36,799 nucleotides of DNA from JAWWPY01 sp964412845 (GTDB lineage Bacteria > Actinomycetota > Actinomycetes > Streptosporangiales > Streptosporangiaceae): assembly GCA_964412845.1 (NCBI GenBank), contig CAYPQM010000056.1:1-36799 (forward strand). Direction: 5' to 3'. A program made the position numbers and the translations under genes. Positions 1-8,666 of this stretch are shown here, in pieces; position 1 is the stretch's first letter; every line of letters begins with the position of its first letter. The notes beneath the pieces are model-generated. The model was not told where the DNA came from and made no database searches. It saw only the letters and a list, made by a program, of their open reading frames with translations.

Positions 1-1353
1 AAGGTCAGGTCCCTGGACGACCTGGGCGTCACCCTGGATGCGACCAGCCCATCGGCTAATGCCACCCTCCAGGTCGCGAGCACGGCCGGCCACTGGCAGA
101 CCGTGCCGGCCGCGAGCAACGTCGCGCTGGATCCGGGGAACCCGATGTACGTGCCGCTGCCACGCGGCACGCAGGCCCAGTTCGCGCGGCTGACCGTCTT
201 CAGCGGCACCGGCGTCCCCGTCTGCGTGGGGGAACTCCGCGCATTCGGGGCAGATCCGGCCGCGGCCGGGATGGACCGCGGCGCGGATCTCTCGTTCACC
301 CCGCAGGAACTGGCCGCCGGGGCCACCTTCACCGACCGGGGCAGGCAGGCCAGCCCGGTCACCATCATGAAGAACAACGGCGCCAACTATGTCCGGATGC
401 GGCTGTGGGTGAATCCGCCGCCCGGCTATAGCACCCTGGCGAGCGACCTGGCGCTGGCCCGCAGCGTGCACGCGGCTGGCATGAAGATCTACCTGGACAT
501 CATGTATTCCGATTTCTGGGCCGATCCGCAGCACCAGGACATCCCCGCGTCCTGGGCGGGCCAGGACCTCGCCCAGCTCACCACGACTGTCCAGGCCTAT
601 ACCCAGCAGGCCATTTCGGCCTTCGCCAAGCAGGGCACGCCAGTGGACATGGTGGCCATCGGCAACGAGATCCGGAACGGGATCCTGTGGCCGGTCGGCC
701 AGGTGGACCCATCCGCCGGAACCGGCTACGACGCGCTGGCTACCCTGCTCAAGGCGGGTGTGGCCGGCGCCAAGGCCGGGAACCCGCCGGGCCACCAGTT
801 GCTGATCATGATGCACTACGACCAGGGCGGCAATAACCAGCTCAGCCAGGCCTTCTACCAGAACCTGGTATCACGGGGCGTGCCGTTCGACGTGATCGGG
901 CTGTCCTACTACCCGTTCTTCCACGGCACGATCTCCCAGATGCGGGCGAACGTGGACGCGCTCGCCACCCAGTTCCACAAGAAGATCATCATCGCGGAGA
1001 CGCAGTACGCCTGGACACTGGCCAACGGCGACAGCACCGGCGATTTCGTCTGGCAGACCAGCCAGGTCTCGGCCGGCTACCCGGCCAGTCCGGGCGGGCA
1101 GCTCAGCTTCGTCACTGATGAGCTGTCCATCCTGGCGCAGGTGCCCGGCGGGCTCGGCGCGGGCCTGTTTTACTGGGCACCCGAATGGATCCCCGGCGTG
1201 GGCTGGGAGCCAGGTGCGGGCACGCCGAACGACAATCTCACCCTGTTCAATTTCCAGGGCACCGCGCTGCCGTCGATCGGGATCTTCCAGAACCCGGCCG
1301 CCGTGTGCGCGAGCTACGACCCCTACGACGTGCCCTGCGTCGTCGGATCCTGA
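1..1353 (+). CDS. Arabinogalactan endo-beta-1,4-galactanase, GH53 (5' end outside window)
   Basis: The reading frame is open from base 1, so the N-terminus lies upstream; 450 residues are visible. The first ~80 residues (a beta-rich stretch ending in VCVGELRAFG) resemble the end of a discoidin/F5-8C-like accessory domain. The rest is a GH53 TIM barrel, with VRMRLWVNPP, the acid/base Glu in IGNEIRNG (Glu codon 667-669) and the nucleophile Glu in IIAETQYAW (Glu codon 997-999). GH53 enzymes cut beta-1,4-galactan in plant cell-wall pectin and are normally secreted; the signal peptide would be outside the window. The C-terminus has two Cys (AAVCASY, DVPCVV) that could form a disulfide. The 3' end overlaps the convergent membrane-protein gene by about 31 bases. 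Confidence 0.9.
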   Translation, partial: KVRSLDDLGVTLDATSPSANATLQVASTAGHWQTVPAASNVALDPGNPMYVPLPRGTQAQFARLTVFSGTGVPVCVGELRAFGADPAAAGMDRGADLSFTPQELAAGATFTDRGRQASPVTIMKNNGANYVRMRLWVNPPPGYSTLASDLALARSVHAAGMKIYLDIMYSDFWADPQHQDIPASWAGQDLAQLTTTVQAYTQQAISAFAKQGTPVDMVAIGNEIRNGILWPVGQVDPSAGTGYDALATLLKAGVAGAKAGNPPGHQLLIMMHYDQGGNNQLSQAFYQNLVSRGVPFDVIGLSYYPFFHGTISQMRANVDALATQFHKKIIIAETQYAWTLANGDSTGDFVWQTSQVSAGYPASPGGQLSFVTDELSILAQVPGGLGAGLFYWAPEWIPGVGWEPGAGTPNDNLTLFNFQGTALPSIGIFQNPAAVCASYDPYDVPCVVGS

Positions 1354-1856
1354 GATCGCGGCGGGAGCGGCGCCGGCCAGCCAGCCGGCGCCGCTCCCGC
1401 GGATCCGAGGATGTACAGGCTGACCAGCGAGCCGAGCAGAGCCACCCCGGTCAGCAACCCCATCGCCACCGATGCGCCGTCATGGCCGGCGTTGACAAAG
1501 GCCGCGCCACTGGCCGCGGCGGCCACGATGGCGGCCAGGCTGATGGACGAGGTCACGATGACGGCCCGGTGCCGGGCCGCCGCCGCCCGGACCATCAGGG
1601 CGACCGCGCTGCCGACCAGGAGCAGCCCGACACCGGTGTGCACGGCAAGCGCCGCAGGGCCGTTCGACAGGGCCCGGCCGATCGCCGCCGCCATGCCGCC
1701 ACCTTGATCACGGGCTGGGACGGTGACATACAGGTTGACCCACATCCCCAGGCCGTACTGGATCAGGAGGCCGATCGACGTTCCGAGAGTGGCCCGGCGC
1801 AGGCCTTCCCGTCTGGCCATCAGATCCGGGATGGGGATCCCGTTCATCAAGGGCAC
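1323..1856 (-). CDS. Small four-TM membrane protein, function unknown
   Basis: A 177-residue protein with four hydrophobic segments: around LGTSIGLLIQYGLGMWVNLYV, ALAVHTGVGLLLVGSAVALMV, AVIVTSSISLAAIVAAAASGA and SVAMGLLTGVALLGSLVSLYIL. The C-terminal tail is Pro-rich and cytoplasmic or disordered. I recognise no catalytic motif; the layout resembles small actinobacterial membrane proteins of unknown role. It is transcribed divergently from the marR gene across about 100 bases holding a palindrome, so control by that MarR protein is plausible (inference). It ends on TAG inside the 3' end of the GH53 gene. Confidence 0.7.
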   Translation of the reverse strand: MPLMNGIPIPDLMARREGLRRATLGTSIGLLIQYGLGMWVNLYVTVPARDQGGGMAAAIGRALSNGPAALAVHTGVGLLLVGSAVALMVRAAAARHRAVIVTSSISLAAIVAAAASGAAFVNAGHDGASVAMGLLTGVALLGSLVSLYILGSAGAAPAGWPAPLPPRSQDPTTQGTS

Positions 1857-1894
1857 CTCACTATTCCGATGCGGTGTTCCGTTGCGGTACTGGC

Positions 1895-1923
1895 TTGCTC
1901 ATATAGTTTTCTAGCTTAGATTA
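1895..1923 (+). promoter_or_regulatory. Candidate marR promoter with palindromic operator
   Basis: A TTGCTC (1895-1900) is followed 16 bases later by TAGATT (1917-1922), a weak sigma-70-like pair. Over the -10 lies the palindrome TCTA-GCT-TAGA (1910-1920) in an AT-rich patch that stands out from the GC-rich surroundings. MarR proteins commonly autoregulate from such palindromes in divergent intergenic regions. Both the promoter and the operator are inferred from sequence only. Confidence 0.35.
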
Positions 1924-1957
1924 TCGCGTACTGCAAGTATTGAGTCAGGTTGATAGT

Positions 1958-2458
1958 ATGCCGCCTATGGACGACCCTGCCGCCAGCGATGGCGACGGCG
2001 ACGCTGACCTTGCGTTCCTCCTGGTCCAGATCGGCTTCCACGCGGCCCGGCAGTTCGGGGACCTGCTGGCCCCGCTTGGCATCGAGCAGCGCCAGGCCGG
2101 GATGCTCACCCGGCTGGCTGCGAACCAGGGCAGATCACAGCAGGCCATCGCCGAGATGATCGGTGTCAATGCCACCCGCATGGTGTTCCTGGTCGATGAG
2201 CTGGAGCGGCTCGGCCTGGTCGAGCGGCGGCGCAACCCGGCCGACCGGCGCTCGCACGCCCTCTACCTCACGGATGCGGGCACGGCCATGCTCGACCGGG
2301 TCAAGGCCGTGGCCGCGCAGCATGAAGCGCAGATCTCGGCCGGCCTGAGCGACGATGAGCGCTTGCAGGTCACCCGCCTGCTCCGGCGGATAGCCCGCGA
2401 ACAGGGACTGGCCGCCAGCGGGCTGCCCGGATCGCTGGCGGCCATGCCCGCGAATTGA
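1958..2458 (+). CDS. MarR-family transcriptional regulator
   Basis: A 166-residue winged-helix protein. It has the MarR layout: an N-terminal dimer helix (FLLVQIGFHAARQFGDLL), the recognition region (QQAIAEMIGVNATRMVFLVDELERLGLVERRR), the wing signature NPADRRSHALYLTDAG, and a C-terminal dimer helix. I chose the ATG at 1958 because CAGG lies 8 bases upstream. A TTG at 1940 and an ATG at 1967 are in-frame alternatives. The start of the broken MetE-like gene is 24 bases after the stop, and an MFS exporter follows, the usual company of a MarR regulator of efflux or detoxification. The ligand is unknown. Confidence 0.88.
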   Translation: MPPMDDPAASDGDGDADLAFLLVQIGFHAARQFGDLLAPLGIEQRQAGMLTRLAANQGRSQQAIAEMIGVNATRMVFLVDELERLGLVERRRNPADRRSHALYLTDAGTAMLDRVKAVAAQHEAQISAGLSDDERLQVTRLLRRIAREQGLAASGLPGSLAAMPAN

Positions 2459-2482
2459 CCTGCGCGGGCCGCTACCGCCACG

Positions 2483-3604
2483 ATGGCGGTCATGCGCAAG
2501 ACTCCGCCGTTCCGCGCCGACCACGTCGGCAGCCTCCTCCGCCCCGCCGCATTGCTGGCCGCTCGCGACGACTTCTCCGGCGGCCGGATCAGCGCCGAGG
2601 AGCTACGGGCCGCTGAGGACGCGGCCATTGTCAGCGTCGTGGCCATGCAATAGCAGGTCGGCCTGCAGTCCGCCACCGATGGTGAGTTCCGGCGGTCCTC
2701 CTGGCACATGGACTTCATCTACCAGCTCGGCGGGATCGCCGTAGCGCCGGGCAACCTGGCGGTGCAGTTCCACAACCCGTCAGGTGACATCGAGTTCACC
2801 CCGGCCGCGATGGAAGTGAGCAGCAAGATCCAGCTGGACCACACGATCTTCGCCAGCGACTTCAGCTACCTGAAGTCGCTGGTCACCTCGGCGACGCCGA
2901 AGCTGACCATCCCGTCGCCGAACATGGTGCACTACCGGGGTGGCCCCGCGGCGATCGACCAGGCGGTGTACCCCGACATCGAGGAGTTCTGGAGCGACCT
3001 GGCCGCTGCCTACGCCGATGAGGTCGCCCGCATCGCCGCGCTGGGCTGCGAGTACCTGCAGCTTGATGACACGAGCCTGGCTTACCTGAATGATCCGGCG
3101 CAGCGGGCCGAGATCTCCGCCCGGGGCGAGGACGCCGAGCACCTGCACCTGCGGTACATCAACCAGGTCAACGCGGCGCTGGCGGGCCGGCCGGCGGGAC
3201 TCGCGGTGACCACGCACATGTGCCGCGGGAACTTCCGATCCTCCTGGGCGGCCGAGGGTGGCTACGACTTCGTGGCCGAAGCGCTGTTCAGTGACCTGGA
3301 TGTGGACGGTTTCTTCCTCGAATTCGACGACGAGCGGTCCGGTGGTTTCGAGCCACTGCGCTTCGTGCCTCCCGGCAAGATGGTGGTCCTTGGCCTGGTA
3401 ACAACCAAGCGCGGCGTCCTGGAGAGCCCCGACGCCCTCAAGCGCCGGATCGATGAGGCCTCCCGCTACGTGCCGCTCGATCAGCTGTGCCTGTCGCCGC
3501 AGTGCGGGTTTTCCTCCACCGTCGAAGGCAACACACTCAGCTACGGCGAGGAAGTCGCCAAGCTCAGCCTCATCGTCGAAGTGGCCCGCGACGTCTGGGG
3601 CTGA
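2483..3604 (+). pseudogene. MetE-like cobalamin-independent methyltransferase, interrupted by in-frame TAG
   Basis: The frame from ATG 2483 encodes a 373-residue protein of the MetE C-terminal catalytic-domain family (YxjG/YxjH type), with FRADHVGSLLRP at the start and TDGEFRRSSW after it. It is cut by TAG at 2651-2653 (codon 57), exactly where the family normally reads a polar residue before VGLQSATDGEF. One base change from GAG or CAG would explain it. Downstream everything is intact, including the zinc-ligand pattern THMCRG, a Glu in FFLEFDDE and the Cys in LSPQCGF. Either the gene is freshly inactivated, the amber is read through, or translation restarts at ATG 2708, which would lose the N-terminal loop. 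Neighbouring genes use TAG as a normal stop, so wholesale recoding is unlikely. It lies between marR and the MFS gene in an apparent operon. Confidence 0.82.
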
Positions 3605-3621
3605 TCACGGGACGTTTCGGC

Positions 3622-4902
3622 ATGCCGCGCCTGCTGCGGCTGGACCTCGCCCCGGCCCGGGAATCCCGCGATTTCCGGCTGCTGTTCGCCAGCCGGACCA
3701 TCACCCTCTTCGGCAGCCAGGCCAGCGAGGTGGCCCTGCTGGTGCAGGCGAAACAGCTCACCGGGTCGGCCTTCGCGGTGGGCCTGCTCGGCGTGGCCGA
3801 ACTGGTGCCGATGGTGGCGTTCGGCCTCTATGGCGGCGCTCTCGCGGACCGGCTCGACCGCGGCAGGCTGATCCGCTGGTGCGAGGCCGGGCTGGCCTGC
3901 CTAGCCGCGCTGCTGGTGGTCAACGCCGCGCTGCCGCATCCCGCGGTCTGGCCGTTGTACGGGCTGGCCGCCGGGATGAGCGCGCTGGCGGCGCTGCAGC
4001 GGCCCTCGCTCGACGCGTCGGTGCCGCGCCTGGTGCCGCGAGAGCAGCTGACCGCGGCGTCCGCGCTGATGTCCATGGCCGCCAACGCCAGCGTGATCAT
4101 CGGGTCAGCGCTCGGCGGCCTGCTGGCCGCCGGCCTGGGCCCCGGGCTGGTCTACGGACTGGACACCGTGAGCTTCGCCGTCTCGTTCGTGTTCCTGTGC
4201 CTGCTCCGCCTGCTCCCAGCGGCCAGCGCGGGCCAGCACCAGCCTGACCGGGTCCTGCGCGGCATTCTGTCCGGTCTCCGGTACGCCGGCACCCGGCCCG
4301 ACCTTCTCGGCTCCTACCTGGTCGACCTGGCCGCGATGACGTTCGCCTACCCCAACGCGCTGTTCCCGTTCATCGCGGCCACGCTGCACGCGCCGTGGTC
4401 GGTCGGGCTGATGTTCGCCGCGCCTTCGGTCGGCGCCCTGGTGATCTCGGCGGCCAGCGGCTGGATGGGCCAGGTGCACCGGCATGGCCGCGCGATCGCC
4501 GTCGCGGCCGCCGTCTGGGGGCTCGCGATCACCGCGTTCGGGCTGGCCCCGGGCATCGGAGTCGCCCTGGCCTGCCTGACGGTCGCCGGGGGTGCCGACA
4601 TGGTGTCCGGGATCTTCCGCGACACGCTGTGGAACCAGAGCATCCCTGACTCGCTGCGCGGCCGCCTGGCCGGGGTCGAAATGCTGAGCTACGGCGTCGG
4701 CCCGTCAGCGGGCCAGTTGCGGGCCGGCGGGGTCGCCAGTATCTCGACGCCCCGGTTCGCGCTCTGGTCCGGCGGCCTCATCTGCGTGGGAGCGGTCGGC
4801 CTGGTCTGCCTGGCCCTGCCCGGCTTCACCGGCTACAGCTCCCGGCGCGCGGTCCCACCGGGTGACGCGGTCCCACCGGGTGACTCCGCCGGATCGGGTT
4901 AG
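3622..4902 (+). CDS. MFS exporter (MFS_3/EntS-like)
   Basis: A 426-residue major facilitator with about twelve hydrophobic segments. It begins RDFRLLFASRTITLFGSQASEVAL, the typical start of the EntS-like MFS_3 group, and carries the loop 2-3 motif GALADRLDRGRLI. Such proteins export siderophores, drugs or other small molecules by proton antiport in the cytoplasmic membrane; the substrate here is unknown. I chose ATG 3622 because the longer upstream frame overlaps the preceding gene. It begins 17 bases after the MetE-like gene, so both are probably under the marR promoter. The cytoplasmic tail holds a perfect duplicated AVPPGD hexapeptide. The stop is TAG. Confidence 0.87.
   Translation: MPRLLRLDLAPARESRDFRLLFASRTITLFGSQASEVALLVQAKQLTGSAFAVGLLGVAELVPMVAFGLYGGALADRLDRGRLIRWCEAGLACLAALLVVNAALPHPAVWPLYGLAAGMSALAALQRPSLDASVPRLVPREQLTAASALMSMAANASVIIGSALGGLLAAGLGPGLVYGLDTVSFAVSFVFLCLLRLLPAASAGQHQPDRVLRGILSGLRYAGTRPDLLGSYLVDLAAMTFAYPNALFPFIAATLHAPWSVGLMFAAPSVGALVISAASGWMGQVHRHGRAIAVAAAVWGLAITAFGLAPGIGVALACLTVAGGADMVSGIFRDTLWNQSIPDSLRGRLAGVEMLSYGVGPSAGQLRAGGVASISTPRFALWSGGLICVGAVGLVCLALPGFTGYSSRRAVPPGDAVPPGDSAGSG
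4849..4884 (+). repeat. Perfect 18-bp tandem repeat, two copies
   Basis: Two identical 18-base units (4849-4866 and 4867-4884) lie in frame at the 3' end of the MFS gene and encode AVPPGD twice. The absence of divergence suggests a recent slippage duplication. Confidence 0.9.
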
Positions 4903-4964
4903 GTTGAGTGCTGAGGATGCGGTGGTGAGCGCGGGAGGCTCTTGATGGACGGGAATCCCCGGCC

Positions 4965-5714
4965 TTGATCAGCGTCGAGGCGGATGGTCGTGTGGCCGTG
5001 GTCCGGATGGCGTACGGCAAAGCGAATGCCCTGGACACGGCCTTGTGCCGGGAGCTTGCCGCACAGCTTGGCGAGCTGGAGCACGATGGTTTCCGCGCTG
5101 TCGTGCTTACCGGGCGCGGGTCTATCTTCTCGGCGGGTGTTGACCTGCTGCGGTTGCGTGACGGCGGCCCCGGTTACCTCGATGAGTTCCTGCCCGCCCT
5201 GAGTGAGGTCTTCCTCGCGGTGTTCAACTGCTCCCTGCCCGTGGTCGCGGCCGTGAATGGGCACGCGATCGCCGGCGGCTGCATTCTTGCCAGTGCATGT
5301 GACCACCGGGTGATGAATGCCGGCCATGGGCGTATCGGCGTCACCGAACTGCTTGTCGGGGTCCCGTTTCCGATTACCGCGCTGGAGATCTTGCGCTTCG
5401 CCGTGGGCACCGCCCGGCTCAGGGAACTGACCTGCTTCGGCCGGACGTATCCCGTTGATGAGGCCATCCGCCTCGGTCTCATCGACGAGGCCGCGGCGGA
5501 GGGGGCGGTGCTGGAGCGCGCGGTCGCGGTCGCGGGCGGGTTCGCCGCGCTGCCCGCCGAGCCGCTGCGGCACACTCGCGGCCAGGTCCGTGGTCCCGCG
5601 CTGGACCGCATCGTGAAGGGGCGTGCGACCGACGGCCTGGTGCGCCGGATGTGGGACTCGCCCGGCGCCCGCGAAGCGGTCGGGGAGTACGTCAAGAAGA
5701 CGCTGCACAGCTGA
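4965..5714 (+). CDS. Enoyl-CoA hydratase/isomerase family protein
   Basis: A 249-residue crotonase-fold protein. The oxyanion-hole segments are present: FSAGVDLLRLRDG and VNGHAIAGGCILAS. Of the two catalytic Glu of true enoyl-CoA hydratases, the one expected after GGC is Ile here (GGCILAS), while the second is kept (GVTELLVGVPF). That pattern fits an isomerase or another crotonase activity better than a classical hydratase. The TTG start at 4965 is supported by the family N-terminus ISVEADGRVAVVRM; no ATG or GTG lies in frame between it and the upstream stop. The gene stands alone after the MFS gene. The C-terminus (REAVGEYVKKTL) is complete. Confidence 0.88.
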   Translation: MISVEADGRVAVVRMAYGKANALDTALCRELAAQLGELEHDGFRAVVLTGRGSIFSAGVDLLRLRDGGPGYLDEFLPALSEVFLAVFNCSLPVVAAVNGHAIAGGCILASACDHRVMNAGHGRIGVTELLVGVPFPITALEILRFAVGTARLRELTCFGRTYPVDEAIRLGLIDEAAAEGAVLERAVAVAGGFAALPAEPLRHTRGQVRGPALDRIVKGRATDGLVRRMWDSPGAREAVGEYVKKTLHS

Positions 5715-5901
5715 GATGGCTGGCCCGGCTGGTGTTGTGCCACTGCGGACCGTGGGGGGAATCGGTTCGAAAAGCGGGCGCGCTTGCCTGGTTGCGGTGG
5801 TGCCGGTTACTGGGCGAGGCGTTCCAGCTGGGCGGTATCTGACGCGGTGGCCAAACGCGGCGACGAGCCATTCCTGCGTGGTTAAGCCGGAGGAGACAAC
5901 C

Positions 5902-6693
5902 ATGAACACACTCAGCTCACCCGACGGCACGACGATCGCTTACGACAAGCAGGGCGAGGGACCGGCCCTGATTCTGGTCGACGGCGCGCTGACCGTCCAT
6001 TCGTCCGGCTCCGTGGCGGAGCTGGCCACGCTGCTCGCGCCGCACTTCACGGTCTACGGCTTTGATCGCCGCGGCCGCGGCGAGAGCGGGGACACACTGC
6101 CCTACGCGGTCGACCGGGAGATCGACGACATCGAGGCGCTGATCGACCGCGCCGGCGGCTCGGCGTTCCTCTACGGCCACTCGTCCGGAGGGCCTCTGGC
6201 CATGCGGGCGGCCATAAGGCTCGGCAGCAAGGTCAGCAAGATCGCCATGTACGAGCCCCCCTACAACAACGACCCTGGCGCACAGGAGTCCTGGAGCCAA
6301 TACCTCAGGCAGCTGAGAGAGGCCCTGGCCGAAGGCCGCCGGGGCGACGCCGTGGCCCTGTTCATGCGGTTTGTGGGCACGCCCGCCGAGCAGGTCGACG
6401 GCATGCGCCGCGCGCCGTTCTGGCCGGGCCTGGAAGCCGTCGCGCCGACGCTGGCCTACGACCACGCCGCCATCCTGGGCCAGCCCTGGTCGGTGCCGAC
6501 CGAACTGGCCGTGCGTGTCTCGGTGCCCGCCCTCGTGATGGCGGGCGACGCGAGCCTTCCGTTCATGCCCGACGCGGCGCGGGTGCTGAGCCAGGCGATC
6601 CAGCAGGGCCAGCTGCGGACACTGGAGGGTCAGACGCATGAGGTGAACCCGGGCGCGCTCGCCCCGGTCCTGGTGGAGTTCTTCACCTCATGA
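5902..6693 (+). CDS. Alpha/beta hydrolase
   Basis: A 263-residue alpha/beta-hydrolase-fold enzyme of the small esterase/lipase-like group. The triad is visible: nucleophile Ser94 in GHSSG, Asp216 in MAGDASLPF and His246 in GQTHEV. The strand-3 motif FDRRGRGESG is also present. It is probably cytoplasmic, as no signal peptide is seen. Substrate unknown. I chose ATG 5902 because a strong ribosome-binding site (AGGAGA, 5891-5896) precedes it; a longer in-frame reading into the crotonase gene has no support. The 187 bases upstream separate it from the crotonase gene, so it may have its own promoter. Confidence 0.88.
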   Translation: MNTLSSPDGTTIAYDKQGEGPALILVDGALTVHSSGSVAELATLLAPHFTVYGFDRRGRGESGDTLPYAVDREIDDIEALIDRAGGSAFLYGHSSGGPLAMRAAIRLGSKVSKIAMYEPPYNNDPGAQESWSQYLRQLREALAEGRRGDAVALFMRFVGTPAEQVDGMRRAPFWPGLEAVAPTLAYDHAAILGQPWSVPTELAVRVSVPALVMAGDASLPFMPDAARVLSQAIQQGQLRTLEGQTHEVNPGALAPVLVEFFTS

Positions 6694-6825
6694 GCGACAG
6701 GAGGTTGAAAGACTGAGGTCTACGGCGGTTCGGGCTCGTCAATCCAGGTAACCGGCCCAGACGTGCTGGCCCGGGGCGCCCGGCAAGACTGGTATGAGCA
6801 GGCCAGGGCTAAAATACGAGCAGAT

Positions 6826-7815
6826 ATGGGTAATGGCAGGGGACCGCTGCGCTGCGGTGCGGCGGCGGTCCTGGTCTCGGCGGCGGTGCTGGGCTCTGTC
6901 GCGTCCCAGGCCCAGGCCACCGGCGCCGGGCCAGACCGGCCGGTGGCGCGGGCGGCGGCCGCGATGCCCCAGGCCGGATCGATCGCCGTGACCTGCACGT
7001 CGCCTGCCCAGCCGGCCCTCGCGGCGCGCTTGTCCCGGGACATCCGATCGGCGTTGGGTGGCCGCATGTCCCTGGTCGGACTCCGGGTGGACGACCAGAG
7101 CCGGCAATTGAGCTGCTGGCTCAATGCCCGCAGGCAATTCGATTCAGCCAGCGTGGTCAAGGTGACAATCCTCGGCGCCCTGCTGCGCGAGGCCATGGAG
7201 CAGCACAGGTACCTCACCCCGCGCGAGGTGAGCCTGGCCACGGAGATGATTACCGAATCGGACAACAATGCCACCTCCGCGCTATGGGCACAGATCGGGC
7301 GCGGGCGGCTGACGCACTTCCTCACCCTGGCCACGATGACCGAGACCCGCGCCGGGCCGGGCGGCTACTGGGGCCTGACGCTGATCACCGCGCACGACGA
7401 GTGGCTCTTGCTGAGGCTGCTGATGACCGCCAACTCAGTCCTGGACGCCCCCTCGCGGGAGTTCGCGCTCGGCCTCATGGCACACGTCACTCCCGCTCAG
7501 CGGTGGGGAGTCCCGGCGGGCGCGCCTGCCGGCCTGACGGTGCACGTGAAGAATGGCTGGCTCCCGCTGGCGTCCGGCGGCTGGCGCATCCACAGCATCG
7601 GCTGCTTCACCGGCCATCAGCGCAGCTACAGCATCGTCATCCTCACGAAAGACAACCCGTCAATGGGCTACGGGATTACCACGATCGAGCGCGCGGCCAA
7701 GGTGATCCACCATGACCTCAACCCCACGGCGGCGGCCGTCATCCCGCCATCCGCGCCTTCCGCATCGTGGGGCACACCCGACGAGCGCGTTCCTGGCCAG
7801 CTCACAACGCGGTAG
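6826..7815 (+). CDS. Exported serine hydrolase, class A beta-lactamase-like fold
   Basis: A 329-residue protein. From ATG 6826 it begins with a classical signal peptide (a short basic start, then AAAVLVSAAVLGSVASQAQA with a probable AQA cleavage site). Penicillin-recognising motifs follow in order: Ser109-Val-Val-Lys112 (SxxK), SDN at 145-147, and Lys242-Asn-Gly (KNG in place of KTG). The omega-loop RxExxLN with the deacylating Glu of real class A beta-lactamases is not visible. It could therefore be a penicillin-binding hydrolase or peptidoglycan-processing enzyme rather than a resistance enzyme. A TAAAAT hexamer (6810-6815) lies just upstream and would give an almost leaderless transcript; an in-frame start at 6763 would bury the signal peptide. 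The stop is TAG. Confidence 0.8.
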   Translation: MGNGRGPLRCGAAAVLVSAAVLGSVASQAQATGAGPDRPVARAAAAMPQAGSIAVTCTSPAQPALAARLSRDIRSALGGRMSLVGLRVDDQSRQLSCWLNARRQFDSASVVKVTILGALLREAMEQHRYLTPREVSLATEMITESDNNATSALWAQIGRGRLTHFLTLATMTETRAGPGGYWGLTLITAHDEWLLLRLLMTANSVLDAPSREFALGLMAHVTPAQRWGVPAGAPAGLTVHVKNGWLPLASGGWRIHSIGCFTGHQRSYSIVILTKDNPSMGYGITTIERAAKVIHHDLNPTAAAVIPPSAPSASWGTPDERVPGQLTTR

Positions 7816-7844
7816 TGCCCGTCCCGGGAGCGCCGCGGAGATGA

Positions 7845-8381
7845 TCACATTCCGGGCCGGCTGGTAGAAGGGTCGACGACCATCGCGGTGTAGCGCTGAG
7901 AGTGAGCAGTGACCGCGTCATTCACGGCGGTGACGAAATCTGCCCACAAGTAGCCCGGGTCAGCTTCTGCCTGCCAGCCGATCCGTTCCAGGGAAACCCG
8001 CAGGTCGTAGTAGGTCTGCCAGGTCGGCGAGGCGCGGACGGCGACCATCATCGCGGTAGCGACGGCGACCAGTGCTCCTATCGCTATACCGATGATCTTC
8101 AACCAGAACTGGAAACCCGAGTTGGCCACTGCGCCCGCGGCAGTGAGTATGGGCGCCAGGCTCGCGCCGCCGATCACGAACCGTCCGGTCATTGTCCCGA
8201 GGTGCGCCCGGCTGGAGTTATGGCCAGCGCGCTCCATCCGTTCCAGGTAACGGCCTTCGAGGAATGCGTGCTGGTCTTCACTGGTCCATCGCGAATGCAA
8301 TCGTTGCATCAGCACCTGGTGGGATCTCGGCGCCTCGGGCTCATGCCGCCATGCAGCCGCCAGGCCAGCCATCAGGCTCAC
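7845..8381 (-). CDS. DUF4231/SLATT-like two-TM protein
   Basis: A 178-residue protein. A charged N-terminal helical part (EDQHAFLEGRYLERMERAGHNSS) leads to a hairpin of two membrane helices (FVIGGASLAPILTAAGAV; FWLKIIGIAIGALVAVATAMMV), then a cytoplasmic helical part with the DUF4231-type pattern SPTWQTYYDLRVSLERIGW and a closing DFVTAVNDAV. This layout matches DUF4231, a relative of the SLATT domains proposed as pore-forming effectors in nucleotide-sensing immune systems. No cyclase, SLOG or TIR partner lies next to it. The nearest genes are a P-loop kinase and a flavin reductase on the same strand. The 285 bases upstream (8382-8666) hold no gene I can support. Confidence 0.65.
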   Translation of the reverse strand: MSLMAGLAAAWRHEPEAPRSHQVLMQRLHSRWTSEDQHAFLEGRYLERMERAGHNSSRAHLGTMTGRFVIGGASLAPILTAAGAVANSGFQFWLKIIGIAIGALVAVATAMMVAVRASPTWQTYYDLRVSLERIGWQAEADPGYLWADFVTAVNDAVTAHSQRYTAMVVDPSTSRPGM

Positions 8382-8666
8382 CTCCCTCTGTACCGGACTG
8401 GCCCAGGTCAGGGGAATGCTGGCGTCGACTAATCATGATCTCCCCCCCGGGGACTACCACGCTGGCCGGGTCCCGGCAGGCGCCGCCCGTGGCCTGCGCA
8501 AGCCGCAACTTGCCGCCTACTGCGTATCATCCCGACCGCCGCACACCGGAGCAAGGCCGACAGCCCGCAAACATCAAGGCACCGTCCGCCGGGGAAGCAG
8601 GAGACGAGGCTCTCGCCGATTTCAAGCATCCGGACCGGACCGTGTCGGCGATATGGAGCGCCGTTC

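Noticed and set aside
8429..8629. Small minus-strand gene between the kinase and the DUF4231 protein
   Set aside because: Its 66 codons show no ribosome-binding site, no coding bias and no motif.
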